DNA of 64,000 nucleotides. It comes from Lampris incognitus (taxonomy: Eukaryota > Chordata > Actinopteri > Lampriformes > Lampridae). Location: assembly GCF_029633865.1 (NCBI RefSeq), contig NC_079213.1, positions 110,160,582-110,224,581 of the forward strand, written 5' to 3'. Below are positions 1-14,760 of this stretch, piece by piece. A program made the translations under genes and the position numbers. How positions within the stretch are numbered: the first letter of the stretch is position 1; each line of letters begins with the position of its first letter. A model generated the notes under the pieces. That model was not told where the DNA came from. It did no database searches and was given only the letters and a program-made list of their open reading frames with translations.

Positions 1-394
1 GACATTAGTCATATTGACATTCACATTACGGTATCGTTATCTAATGGTTGTTTATCATGGCAAGCAAAATGACAGTGACATGTTGAAAAGTGACTCCTGC
101 TTGAGGAATCAAGTCTCAGTCCACTAATTAAGGCACTTTTTTAGAAACGTTAAAAACAAGGTGAACCCAAAAACAGAGGTAGCTATTGATTTTGATAAGG
201 TTAAACCAATGAGGGGAAACTGAGAAAGATCCTAAAATGTAATAATGAGAAGCTGACAGCAAGGCGTCTCATAAGGTGTCGACGAGGAGGTTGTCACTTT
301 TTTTAAACGACCTGACTGGTTTGAGAAACGGCAGCCTCGTCGCAGGGATGGACTTGTAGAAGTGCTGTGAGGATGAGAGAGATGGAGGGACGTT

Positions 395-481
395 CTAGAC
401 GCGCAACAGTGGAGATCGTAGTTTCTCCGTGGACAGCTGATACTGCTGCTGTTGGATGATGTCTAGGCAGTCTCTGATAAC
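395..481 (-). CDS. mccc2-like: MCCC2-like last coding exon (12)
   Basis: Acceptor CGTGTAG, phase 0. Encodes 28 residues: [20 protein letters not shown] then LRSPLLRV, ending in TAG at 397-395. The length suits the end of the carboxyltransferase, but the sequence does not resemble the human C-terminus. I see no canonical AATAAA on the minus strand in the remaining 394 bases; GATAAA at about 49-54 is a weak candidate. Confidence 0.75.
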   Translation of the reverse strand, partial: VIRDCLDIIQQQQYQLSTEKLRSPLLRV

Positions 482-3400
482 CTACACGGAGATAGGCATT
501 GAAAAAAGACAGTCAGACGAGGGAAAAGGGCCGTATCTCTGAATGTTTAGTCTTTGTGACAGCTTTTAAATAGTGTGTAAAAATAATTCCTGTGTTTTAA
601 GACATAGAAAAAAGTGATATGTTAAGAGTGTATATCGTGGTTAAATTACCTTCCTAGTGTCCTGAGGTAAAATGACTCCATCATCCCAGAGCCTCCCAGA
701 GGAGAAGAATGCTGAGCTCTCCTCCTTCAGCTTGCTATTCATCTCCTGTTCCTCCTTCAGCTCCTCCGCCTCTCTGCCAGGGGGAAGCAGTGAGCCACCG
801 TGGCCCGGAGCCACCAAAGACACTCTGGCATTAGGCCACAGGAACAGGAAGTTTGGCTCAAAGGCCCGCCCACACTGGGGACAGAAAGGAAATGCAGTTT
901 GGATTGGTGGAAGGTCTTGTTTACATTTTTCGTTTTTTCTCCCTAATTGTATCCGGCCAATTACCCCACTCTTCCAAGCCGTCTCGGTCACTGCTCCACT
1001 CCCTCTGCTGATCCGGGGAGGGCTGCAGACTACCACATGCCTCCTCCCATACACGTGGAGTCGCCAGCGCGTGGGAGGATCATGCTGTTCCCCCCCAGTT
1101 CCCCCTCCCCACGGAACAGGCGCCCCGACCGACCAGAGGAGGCACTAGTGTAACGACCAGGACACATATCCACATCCAGCTTCCCACCCGCAGACACGGC
1201 CAATTGTGTCTGTAGGGATGCCCGACCAAGCCGGAACGGAACAGACCGCTATGCTACCCAGACATCCTCATCTTGTTTATATTTACATGCAGATCAGAGG
1301 GGATCAGCCCTTTCCCTTACACCCTATATCAAGTGTAGCATTTAAATGATATATACAGTAAACGGTATATATTTGCATGAACATTGGTAGACATTAGGGA
1401 TGTAACGATACACTCAACTCATTATCCGTTACGGTTCACGATACGATTTTCTCCTGATTTTTTTTTTTTAACAAAATGAGATTGAAGACAAATTTTGACT
1501 GAAAAAGATTCCTTAATTTCTCAGACAAAATCTACAAAATATATTTTCTCTTCTCTTTTTTTTTAAAAAATTTATTTCAGATTTTTCACTTTTTCTGCCA
1601 ATTTAGTGGCCAATCGCTCCCTATTCTAGTTTAAACACCCACCCTCGTACTGCATGCGTTCGCCAACTGCATCTCTCCGGCCGGCAGTCTCGAAGGAGAC
1701 GCCTCGCCACTTCCGTGACAAGGTGAATCCAGGCCGAACCACTGCTTTTTCCCCACACACACAGAGACGCGTTCATGTGACGAACACAAGCCGACTCCGC
1801 CCCCCTTCCGAAGACGGCGCTACCAATTATTGCTGCTTCATCGAGTCCGGCCATAGTCGGATCTGATGAGACCGGGGCGCGAACCCCGGTCCCCGGTGGG
1901 CAACTGCATCGATACAAAGCCGATGCTTAGACCGCTACACCACCGTCGACCCTTCTCTTCTCTTTATCAAAGATTTTTTTTATTTATTTATGAGGCAGGG
2001 CATAAAATGCAAAATTGCAATTTCCTTTTCTTTGTAATAGTGAAACTGAAAATATCTTTTGTCTTAAATGACAAAAAAAATGTAAATTTTAAAACAAATC
2101 TCAAACCAAATAAATAAATGAATAATACAAATAAAGAAAATCTCTTCAAATAAACAAAGTAAGGTTTGGCCTGTGTTCTTAGCTTGGAATTTACGTTCTT
2201 TTTTAGGAATATAATTATATCTACATTTGCAGAGAAGTATGTAGGAGTGGTGCAGGATATGTATGAGGGAAGTGTGACAATGGTGAGGTGTGTGGTTGGA
2301 ATGACAAGATGGGTTCAAGGTGGAGGTGGGATTACATCAAGGATCGGCTCTGAGCCCTTTCTTGTTTGCAATGGTGATGGACAGGTTGACGGAGGAGGTC
2401 AGGCAGGAGTCTCTGTGAACTATGATGTTTGCAGATGACATTGTGATCTGTAGTGAGAGTAGGGTGCAGGTTGAGGACAGCCTGGAGAGGTGGAGGTATG
2501 CACTGGAGAGAAGAGGAATGAAAGTCAGTGGGAGCAAGACGGAATACCTATATGTGAATGAGAGGGAGGACAGTGGAATGGTGAGGATGCAAGGAGTAGA
2601 GGTGACAAAGGTGGATGAGTTTAAATACTTGGGGTCAACTGTCCAAAGTAACGGGGAGTGCAGGAGAGAGGTGAAGAAGAGAGTGCAGGCAGGGTGGAGT
2701 GGGTGGAGAAGAGTGTCAGGAGTGATTTGTGACAGAAGGGTACCAGCAAGAGTTAAAGGGAAGGTTTACAAGATGGTTGTGAGACCAGCCATGTTATATG
2801 ATTTGGAGACAGTGGCACTGATGAAAAGACAGGAGGTGGAGCTGGAGGTGGCAGGGTTGAAGATGCTAGGATTTTCATCGGGAGTGACGAAGAAGGTCAG
2901 GATTAGGAACGAGTATATTAGAGGGACAGCTCAGGTTGGACGGTTTGGAGACAAAGCAAGAGAGGCAAGATTGAGATGGCTTGGACATGTGTGGAGGAGA
3001 GATGCTGGGTATACTGTGAGTAGGATGCTGAATATGGAGCTGCCAGGGAAGAGGAGAAGAGGAAGGCCAAAGAGGAGGTTTATGGATGTGGTGAGAGAGT
3101 ACATGCTGGTGTGACAGAGGAAGATGCAGAGGACAGGAAGAAATGGAAACCCCTAACGGTAGCAGCCAAAAGTAGTAGTAGCAGTAGCAGCAGTAGATTA
3201 TATCTGCATTTGCAGATATAATATGAGATTCTGCAGCCATAGACATCTATATAAAGACCCTGCATTGGCCGCTGAATCATACCTCAAAAACGACTCATTA
3301 GTAAACGCTACAGTGTGCGTTTTATCCAGAAAAAACAGCAGCTAGGGCCTCTGGGTAGCATAGCGGTCTATTCCATTGCTTACCAACACGGGGATCGACA

Positions 3401-6400
3401 GTTCGAATCCCCGTGTTGCTTCCGGCTTGGTTGGGCGTCTCTACAGACACAATTGGCCGTCTCTGCGGGTGGGAAGCCGGATGTGAGTGTGTGTCCTGGT
3501 CGCTTCAATAGCACCTTCTCTGGTCGGTCGGGGTGCCTGTTCGGGGGGGAGGGGGAACTGGGGGGAATGGCGTGATCCTCCCACGTGCTACGTCCCCCTG
3601 GCGAAACGCCTCACTGTCAGGTGAAAAGCGGCTGGCGACTCCACGTGTATCGGAGGAGGCGTGTGGTAGTCTGCAGCCCTCCCCAGCTCGGCAGAGGGGG
3701 TGGAGCAGCGACCGGGACGGCTCGGAAGAGTGGGGTAATTGGCCAAGTACAATTGGGGAGAAATCCAAACAAAAAAACTGCAGCTCCCCAGTTTACTTAT
3801 ATATTTGTTTACAGGTCAGTCTTGCCCGGTCCAATATGGCAGTGACCTTGACATATTGGAGCAACGGGCCAAAGAGGCCCATGTGATGTGTATAAGGAAG
3901 TGGCCCCTGATCATTTTTCATCTCACCGATTTGAATTGTCACATATTTGTATTGGGAATTTACCGTCTCGCGAACTATCGTTACATTCTTAGTATACATA
4001 CATGTGATTTGGCCTATTGTCTAGAATCTGAATGGGTCTTTTCATCACAACTTGATCATGGACCTACTTTTGCTTCTGAGAACATATAGTTATGGTCTTA
4101 CGGAAAACGAGGAAAGAAAATTAAACGCGTCATTACTAAGAGGGTGTATTTTTAAGATAATGGGCTCTCATTGTACAAGTTATCTCTTCTCTGAGAATAA
4201 CGCCGCCTTTAAATTCCAACTGTTGAAAAGGCCAAATTTGGTATAATGGGTTTACCACACAATTGTAGTGTTATTTTGCATGAGCAACTCACCATAGCAT
4301 AACTGTCAGCACCGTGGCAGCCTCCAATTACCACAGTGATTTTGGGGACAGAGGCACATGCCACTGTGGACATCATGGCACCCCGGGCCTTCAGACAGTT
4401 CGTGTTAATCTCCGCCTAAAGAAAACATACAACACACACACACACAAACAAACACATATAGTCAAGGCTCAGTGTTTTCAGTTTTTACCGATTTTCACCG
4501 AAAAATACCCAGATTTTTTTAAAAGGAGCAGATCAGTTTAAACTGATTTTCACCCGGATTTTATGTTTCCGCGGATCCAAAAGTTGTTCCTGTTCATGTG
4601 AGGTTATGTAACAGTGCCCCCTTCTGGTGAAATTCGGCATGCTGGATGGCTTTGAAAAATAAAAACCGACAATGCTGAGCCTTGCATATAGTCCACCTGT
4701 GTGCACTTTCCTCCATCCCTCTACGTCACCCTGTGTTCCTCCCTCTTCTTGAAATATGTATTCACCACAGCCATTTCCATCCTTTTCACAAAATCCACCA
4801 CATCTGTCCTTCCACACCTACCCATCACCTCCTCATCACCTCTGTTCCCTTCACCAACATGCCCATTGAAGTCCGCTCCAATCACCACTCTCTCCTCCTT
4901 GGGCACCCTCTCCACCACTTCATCCAACTCGCTCCAGAATTCTTCTTTCTCGTCCATCTCACACCCAACTTGCGGGGCATATGCGCTGATAACATTCATC
5001 ATCACACCTTCAATTTCCAGCTTCATACTCATCACTCTGTCCCGACACTCTCTTGACCTCCAGCACACTCTTGACATACTCTTCCTTCAGAATTACCCCT
5101 ACCCAATTTCTCCTCCCATCCGCATCATGGTAGAAGAGTTTGAACCCACCTCTGATGCTCCTGGCCTTACTCCCCTTCCACCTGGTCTCTTGCACACATC
5201 TTCCTTCTCTCCATCATATCAGCCAGCTCTCTCCTTTTACCAGTCATAGTGCCAACATTCAAAGTTCGGACTCTCTCCTCCACACTCCTACCCTTCCTCC
5301 TCTCCCGCTGCCTCTGGACATGCCTTCCCCCTTTTTTTCCAGCTAGCCCACAAATAATAAATAATGGGAAGAACATACAAGTGTAAGTGTGCTAGCTTCT
5401 AGCTAGCCCACTAATAATCAGAGTTAAAGTGGTTATTTAGTGAAATGCAGTGGTGAACATGAAAGATTTTAACAAGGATTTAAATGAGCTCACACTTGGG
5501 GCAAATCTAATCTCTTAAGGTAGTTTGTACCAATTGTGATCAGCATAATAAATGAATACTGCCTCACCATGTTTGGTTTTTACCCTGGGAACTACCGGCA
5601 GAGCAGCCTTAGATGACCTGAGATTATCTGGATGGTTCATAGTCTAAAAGCAGATAGCTCTTCTAGAGACCACAGTACCTGGGCAGGAGAGAGTGTTAGA
5701 CCCGGCCTGGGCACTGTGTTCTGGAGGAAGACGAGAGGGATGTCTCTTTGGTCACACAGCTGGACAAAATGGCTGCCCTTCAGAGATGCTTCGTATGACA
5801 GTTCTCCGTTGCTGGCAACTATACCCACCTGGTGACTGGCACAGTAAAAATAAGCACACAATGAAGTATGTGCCTACACACAAACACAAATGGCAGGTCT
5901 TGTGTTGAGATTCTTGGGGACGGGGAATCGGAAGTGATTTTCTCAGATCCTGAAGGCATCAGGTAAGACCTGTTTGGTTGGTCATAGGAGTACGCTAATC
6001 TCGTTTACTGGTTAATGAGGATGACTCCTAATCTCGTGAGGCTGAAAGGTCACTGGGTTTGTGGAAGGTTTCCCCTTCAGAGGTTGAGGTGTCCAGGAAG
6101 TGGTACCACTTCCACAGCTTGTTCTGCATTGCATTATTTATCATTTTAGGTTTGTTCTAAAGGTCACATGATAATGAGATTTCTGCAAGGTGCATATCAG
6201 TGTTTGATGTACTTACAAAAGAGCTCTGCATAGGTGCGTGTCTCCCACTTGTTTCAGTGCATGCAGGTTTTTGCTCTGGGCAAGTTTTTGTGCCCACTTT
6301 CTCATATGTTGGGTGACACACCGACACTAGTCCTGTGTCTGTGTATTTTTTGCTGTTAATATGTGTGCCTCTGTGTTTGTCCGTCCTCTTACCCATGTAT

Positions 6401-8887
6401 CTTAGCAAAGCCAGTGACTAATGTGGTTCCATAGCGAGCTTTAAATTCCTGGAATCGACTCCCATCTGTCAGTCGACTAACTACCTAAAAAGAAAGCAGC
6501 AACAAGCAAACACTGAATTAGTATTTGGCAAAACACTGATAAGACGGGCAGAGATACATCAAGAATAAAAACTCGAAGGACATGAAAACTATTTTTTCCA
6601 TTGACAGGCCAGGAATGAAGTCAGGTCCTCGCCTCAGGTGCAATGATGTGGCAGGACCGTTTGAGAAATGTGCATCAACATACACCCTCAAATATCAATG
6701 AGCTGAAGAGCTTTTGTGACATGAAGTGGATCAGAATGGGTGTAAAAGACTAGCAAACTCAAACAGAAAACGACTGCCTATGGATTTGCTTCTTAAGGGG
6801 TTCTATACTTTAAGTAGAGGAGTTCACGCCTTCCTTTGGCGGTTTACCGGGCACGGCCAACTGGGAGGAGACCCCGGGGTAGACCCAGAACTCGCTGGAG
6901 GGACTACATGTCCAGTTTGGCCTAGGAACCCCTTGGAATCCCCCAGGAGGAGCTGGAGGGTGTTGCTGGGGCGAGGGACGCCTGGAGTGCCCTACTTAGC
7001 TTGCTGCCACCGCGACCTGACCCCGGAGAAGCGGCTGATGATGAATGAGTTCACTCAGTAGAGTGCCGATCTCTGCCAGGTGTAAGTTTCTCCCCTTCTC
7101 AGGTGTTTGAACTTGGTGACAAACCACCCCTTTTTTCGCCCACTGGGAGAAGGGAAATACATGTGCACACACGGACAGCCATTATAAGGCTTTTGCGCAG
7201 CGCCCAAGTCAACTGAATGACAAATATGGGGGGGGGGGGTTATTAAGCTGCGCTCAAGCTAAAAAAATTCATTCATCGTCAGCCGCTTTTCCGGGGTCGG
7301 GTCGCGGTGGCGGCAAGCTCAGTAGGGCACTCCAGACGTCCCTCTCCCCAGCAACGCCCTCCAGCTCCTCCTGGGGGATCCCAAGGCATTCCCAGGCCAG
7401 ATTGGACATATAGTTCCTCCGGCGAGTTCTGGGTCTGCCCCGGGGTCTCCTCCCAGTTGGCCGTGCCCGGTAAACTTCCAAAGGAAGGCGCCCAGGAGGC
7501 ATCCTAATCAGATGCCCGAACCACCTCAACTGGCTCCTTTCGATGCGAAGGAGCAGCGGCTCGACTAGAAACTAATTTCAGCCGCTTGTATCCGCGATCT
7601 CACCCTTTCAGTCACTACCCAAAGCTCATGGCCATAGGTGAGGGTTGGAACGAAGATTGACTGGTAAATTGACAGCTTTGCCTTCGGGCTCAGCTCCCTC
7701 TTCACCACAATGGTCCGGTACAACATCTGATTACTGCTGATGCTGCACCAATCCGCCTGTCAATCTCCCGCTCCATCCTACCCTCACTTGTGAACAAGAC
7801 CCTGAGATACTTGAACTCTTTCGCTTGAGGCAACAACTCATCCCCAACCCGGAGGGAGCAATCCACCATTTTCCGGTAGAGAATCATGGCCTCAGACTTG
7901 GAGGTGCTGACTCTCATCCCAGCAGTTTCACGCTCAGCTGCAAACCGCCCCAGTGCATGCTGGAGGTTGCGTTCTGATAAAGCCAACAAAACCACATCAT
8001 CTGCGAACAGCAGAGATGCAATTCTGAGGTTCCCAAAACGGACACACTCCTCACCTTGGCTGTGCCTTGACATCCTGTTCATGAATAAAAAAATCGACCT
8101 AATAAAAACGTTTTGCCTGTCAGTCTCTGCATGCACAGCCTCCTTGGCGGACCCTCGCACGAACGCAACCAAGTCTGACATGGAATGACAGAGATCAGGC
8201 TATCATAATATCAAAGCCCTTATTAAAAGACCTCAAATGTGTTTAACCACCGTGGTTTTCATGATAGAAAATGAATCAAGGCGAATGGCTGCCCTGTTGA
8301 TTGACTTGAGAGGGAGCAGTCATAGCAAGAGGAAACGTTTTTCAAAGATTTTGAATCGCCGCAACCACAAGCGGTTCTTCGTCATACAGTCATAACTGTA
8401 CACAAAAAAATGTGGGCTGATAGGTCCAGTAGTTTGCGAGATTAGCCGTGCAGACGGCTGTCACTCGGGGTCGAGTATGACCGTCCTCCCTCTGGGTCTT
8501 CAGGTGGGCATAGAGGGCGATCCTGGAGCTACATAATGGGAGGACGCCTGCGCTTGACAGCTTTTTACATAGAGTGGCTGATGCACTTGCAGCCACCACA
8601 TGGTCCTTCGCAGGGGCTGGCCAGAGTCCAGTGGCATGGAGAACCAAGACGATTGGGGACCACCCTCTGTTGCAGCCTTCATCCGCCTTCACTGCCATTG
8701 TGACCTGGAGACATCTTCCGCCAGTTCTGCTGTTGAGGTCTTTGTTGGATCGCGCTTCATCTGGAACCTCCCCCTTGACCTATCCGTTCTGGATGACCCT
8801 ACCAGGAGCCAAGCTCCGGACGGCATAGCTCTTGGCATCACTGGTACATGCAAGCTTCTCCACCACGGCAATGTAGCGATCCAGGAG

Positions 8888-8940
<53 letters not shown>

Positions 8941-11900
8941 CCAATAGTGGTGTGCTGACTTATTTTTCATAATGACAAGGTGAAATCTGTTAAGTGGTAC
9001 GAGTTACGCAAAGTTCAAATTATCTACTCTTGATGAACATTAAAATGTATAAAAAAATTTGAAAAGGTTTATAAATGTACTTATACATACACATTATATT
9101 TTACACTTAATTTGTATAAAAACATACTAGATAGATACTTTATTATTGCCATGCAAAAATGTTGGTGGTAACTGTGTTGGTACAGCATGGTAGCTCAGTT
9201 CCAGTGCAAAAAGAAAGCGAGAAAAACAAGCAGCACCATAAACAATTACATCCACACACACAAAAGGGAAACGCATGAATATGAGAACACGTACAGTGAA
9301 TATATATGATATGTACAGTTCAGTTCCCCAGCATATCAAGTAGCCCAACGGGCAGAGAGTAAAATGATTGATGTACCAGTGCAAACAAGTTCTGTTCAGT
9401 GCATCCAGGTCAGTATATGGGATCTGGCAGCAAGGGGGGGCTTATCAAGGGGGGCTTATCAAGGGATATAAAGTGTTCTGACTGCTGTAGGAAAGAAGCT
9501 GTTTTCGAATCGAGTGGTTTTGGTTAATATGGACCGGCAGCGCCTTCCAAAGGGGAGAAGCTGGAAGAGGTGGTGGGCTGGGTGTGAGGGGTCACTGGTG
9601 ATTTTAGCTGTCCGGTTGAAGGAACGCTTTATATACAGGGAGTTGACAGGGGGATTCGTATATACAATGTTATTCTAGGCCTTTCCAACTTCCTCTTTGT
9701 ATTTCTGCACTGTGAAAGGGTTGTCTGTTCCTGGGATGTTTGTAGCTTCCTTAGCATCAGGGTACAACAAAACATGGGCATCATCTTCCATATCCTGGTT
9801 AAAATCTTTCCGCTTCTTTACAGCAGCAGCCACCAGTTGTTCAGATGACCACTGAGGCTGAATATCCAGGGGAAGGGACTTCCCCAGGTTCCAACCAATG
9901 TGGTCACAAACAATATGACCAATGTTGGAGGCTTTAGTAACAATCTGCTCGAAGTTTCCTCTTTGTGTGACTATCTGAGCTCCCATACCAGACAGTGAGA
10001 GATGATGTGAGGGCCCTCTCTTCCTCTCTATGATGTGAGGTCCCTTTCTTCCTCTCTATGATGGCTTTATACAGGTGGACCAACAGGTGTTTTTTGACAT
10101 GATACTTCTTCAGTTGCCTGAGGAAGTACAGTCTTTGCTGAGCCTTTTCGATGATGTGGTTGGTGTTGATATTCCATTTCAGAGTATTACTGATGTAGGT
10201 ACCGAGGAATCTGAAGGAGTCTGTCAGGGCTATGGGTTGGTCAGAGATTATGAACCAGGGATTTGATGTTTGTCCCCTTCCTGAGGTCTACAGCTATTTC
10301 CATTGTTTTTGAGGTATTGAGTAAGAGGTTATTTTTGCTGCACCAATGTATAGCCCAATTCACCTCTTGGCGGTACTGAGTCTCGTCATTGTTATTGATA
10401 AGTCCAATGATAGTAGTGTCGTCGGCAAACTTGAATATTTTGACTGAGCTGTGGTGCGATGTGAACTCGATGGAGAAATGCAGAGGAGATAACAGCATTG
10501 TGGAGCACCAGTACTGAGGGTCCGAGGGAGTGATGTAGCGTTGTTAACCTTGACAGACTGAATTTTGTTTCTAAGAAAGTACAGTATCCAGTAACACAGA
10601 GCTGAGTTGATGTTCATTTTCAGAAGCCTAGAAGACTGTGAGAGAATTAATGGTGTTGAAAGCCGAGCTAAAGTCTATAAACAGGATGCGTGCATAGGTG
10701 TTAGTTGATTCCAGGTGTTGCAGAGTAAAGAACCAGGTTTATAGCATCCTCAACGGATCTATTATCCCTATAAACAAACTGATATGGATCCATCAGTGGG
10801 GAAATAAAGGACTTCAGGTAGGAAAGGACTAAGCGTTCAAACACTTTGATAGCCAATGAAATACTATGCCAGTGAAACCATGCATGCATGTTTTCATTAA
10901 AGAGTGAAAACATGAATGCATATACTCTGTCGTTAAATAACATTACGATTACTTTTGATAGGATTACAGTTTCATTGCGAAGGTCAACAATCAGTTTATG
11001 TAAGCCAAATTACCTGGCAGTAATATATATTTGTAACATTAGGTGTACAATATGCAATTCTATGTTGCCCTGTACAAAGAAACTAGCATTTTAAACAAGG
11101 AACACAACAATCTGGACCGCAAAATCAAATGTAGCTGTAATTCTTTCATAAGTAATTGTAATGTTAAAGTTTACCCACAGAGAAAATATGCACACATTTG
11201 AGTATTTGTTCTTGTGTACGTACCATTTTAACATCCAGACTGTGGTTATAATTCAGTGGTGCAAGCCCCAGAAGCTCCTCCGAACCATAGAGGGGCTCTT
11301 CCTCTCCCTTCTTTGCCTTCTCCTCATTGGATTCCTCCTCAGGCAACTGGTAGTTGAGGGTGGATATGATGTTCCTGGTGTACTCATATGCCTCCTTCTC
11401 TCCCCAGACAAAATGGTCCACACAGCCGCTAACTCTGAAATATTAAAAAAGAAAGGCGGAAAGAAGGACTAATTCTCGATAAGTGGGATGCACTCTCATT
11501 CGCTCTGGGGTGAAAGCATCAGTGTACTTGCCAAAAGGCAGATGCTTGGGGTATATGTGATATTTGGACCTACTCAGCATGTAGCCTGGCACCTCCCAAG
11601 TCCTCTGGTGTAACCTCCTCTCCTGAAGCGGCCTTGACGAGCGGTGGTCCACCAAGGAATATGGTCCCTATGCGATGCACCATCACTGTTTCTTCTGCCA
11701 TGGTGGGGATGTACGCCCCCCCAGCCGTGCACGATCCGCACACCACTGACACCTGGGCAACTCACAGTTTTGACCAAATCACCAAAGACCACAAGACGAC
11801 AACACAACCAAATTTATATCTAAGACTTTAATTCAGGATCACCTTTTCTGTTGTACTGGTTGTACCAATTTATTTGTTTGAATAAACAATAAGATGATCT

Positions 11901-14661
11901 ATGTTGCCAGAGTGTGAGTTTATGAACTTTGATTATTGATTATTTTAATCTTCTTTGATTATTTTAATCTACGCTGGCTGAAATGCACCACAACATCATT
12001 ATAGACAAATTTTCCCAAAGGCAATTTAAAAAAAAAATTTACCTGTGGGATCTTCATGGCTGACATAATTGCTTCATTGTAGAACGTCCTTCCTCCCTGG
12101 TTTTTATCTGGGAAGATCTCTGACTGGAAACACACATACACAAAATCACCAAACTGACACTTCACTGGACAAAAAAAGTATATACTTACCAAAAATGTAT
12201 GTATTGACCAAAAATTCAAACTTGATGAGACTTATTTTGTACCTAAACTATACTGGGCACTGCATTGCCTGTGTAATGACCAAAACTGAATCTGCACTCT
12301 AACTGTATTTCAATGAGACATCAGCATTTTGGTTCCCCTGTGAAATGTGATACAATCCTTCTGATTCAAAGGGTTTCAGCAGTGACTCTGTATGTGTGTG
12401 TTGGTGTTCACCTGCAGTGGAAGGAAGGCTCCCCCAGAATCAACAAGGTAGACGCAGGGCAGACGATTCTGAATTGCCACTTCCTGTGCCCTCAGCTGCT
12501 TCTTCACTGTGATTGGGTAAGCCGTGCCACCTTTCACTGTGGCATCATTAGCCAAGAACACACACCACAGTCCATTGATCCGGCCTATGCCTGAATGGAT
12601 ACACACATAGGCACACATATAGATGCAGGCATACATGCATACTGTCCATATACAGTAAGACACACAGCATAAGCAGCCATAAGTTGAGAAATATTTGGCT
12701 CTGTAAATAAAAATACAAAACTGTAATTTTCAGAAGTTTTTGTTCATAGTTTGTTAATAGTTCAGTTTGAACATACGAGGGCTGGTTTAAACAAACAGCA
12801 AACACAACTTAAAGTACTACAGACCTAATGTACTCCTATATTTACCAGAAAGCAGTTAAGGATGCGAGACAGCTTACTTCTCTGAACTGACATCTACAAA
12901 TAACCACAATCCTAAAGTTCTCTTTAGGGTAACTGATTCTGTTAGTAATAGTTACTCAATTTCTTATTCTGAACCTGATGTTGAGCTGTCCGAAACATTT
13001 CTCGATAATTTTGCAAATAAGGTGGCAAACATCAGGTCACAAATCCAGCCTGACCCTCGCACTCTTTCGATTCCTCATGTTAATTCTGCATCTTTTACCC
13101 AGTTTCAACCCATTACAATTTCATTGTTTGAGAGTACAGTGTCCCATATGAACTCCTCCTCCTGTATCGTAGACATCATCCCCACTAAGCTGCTCAAGGA
13201 GGCATTTTCCACTGTTAGCTGTTATTTTGCAAATTTTTAACAATTCTCTGGCCTCTGGTTCTTTTCCAGACAGTTTTAAGATGCCATTGTTCACCCATTG
13301 CTAAAGAAACCTAATTTGGATACCCTGTCCTTAAGTAACTACAGACCAATCTCCAAATTGTCTTTTTTTTATCTAGGGTTCTGGAGAAATTAATTTCATC
13401 TCAACTGATATCTTTTATGAATACTAATAGTGTTTCCAGTTTCCAGTCTGGTTTTAGAGCACTTTACAGTACCGAGACAGCTGTAGTTAAAGTTACTAAT
13501 GACCTACTGCTGACTGCGGACAGAGGTGACTGCTCAATTTTAGTTCTTTTAGACTTAAGTGCTGCCTTTGACACAGTTGATCACGGTATCCTCGTATATC
13601 GCTTGAAGACTTGGGTAGGCAACAAGGGCTCAGCTCTTAGTTTATTACGCTCATACCTCTCTAACAGAACTTTTTGTTGTGTTGTTCTGGGTAACTATAC
13701 TTCCTCACTGGCTCAGTTGAGTTGTGGTGTCCTTCAAGGCTCAGTTCTTGGCCCCCTTCTCTTTTCTATATATATATATACTGCGTCTTGGCCAGGTTAT
13801 TCAAAATCATGATATGTTTTACCATTTTTATGTTGATGACACTCAGTTATACATGCCACTAAAACCAACAGATCCTAGCGGCCTAGCAAATCTAACAACT
13901 TGTCTCTCTGATATTTAAATCCTGGATGTCCCAAAATTTTCTTAAAATTAATGATGATAAGTCTGAGGTCTTTCTGTTTGCTTCCCCAAATTCATCTGTT
14001 TTTATTTTTATTCCTATTTATTTGGTCTTATTCATTTATTGTTTGTATTTCCTCTTTGCTCTTGTACTTTGGTCTTATTCTCATTTTGCCTTGTCTGATT
14101 TTATTTCTTTTGTAAATAACTTTGTAACATTGTTAAGAAAACTGCCATATAAATAAAGTTATTATTACTATTATTATTATACTTAGTATAGTACTACAGA
14201 CCTAAAAACTTAATCCAAACTATTTTGATTATAACACATTGAAATAATCAAGAAACATATGTGTGAACATAAGACATGGATTTTTATATAAATAATCATG
14301 GCAAAATCAATATAAAGTTAGTTGCAAAATTTGTAAATTCATGATTTCATCAGCAAATTTTATTTTTTAGCTGCAGCAAAGTTGCTTCCATTACAATTTG
14401 TTTCTGGTTAATGTCCATTATAAAAGTTTATAGTATGATGACTGACCAGTCAAGCAGCCAGCTGAAGGGATGTCTCCATATGGCAGACCCAAACCAGCAA
14501 AAGGCGACAGCTCTAGGAAGTCTTCATCATCCAAAAGGAGCTGAAGGCGGTCCTTGACCAGCAACTTCTTGTTTCTCTGGGTGTGTCTGGCTATGGCGTT
14601 TTCCCCACTCCCCTTTTTCACCTTCTCCCTCAACTCCATATACCTGTGTGTGTGTGTGTGT

Positions 14662-14760
<99 letters not shown>

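Noticed and set aside
672..1148. Plus-strand open frame of 158 codons overlapping exon 11
   Set aside because: It is the opposite strand of a well-supported MCCC2-like exon and a SINE; no homology or start context.
4682..5376. Host gene similar to craniofacial development protein 2
   Set aside because: The endonuclease motifs are those of RTE LINEs; that name is often given to such transposon fragments in fish annotations.
5560..5620. Possible micro-exon between exons 9 and 10 (AACATG|GTGAGG donor)
   Set aside because: No frame gives the missing TGFMVG-like motif without a stop or a phase clash; extending exon 9 to the CAG|GTACTG donor explains the join.
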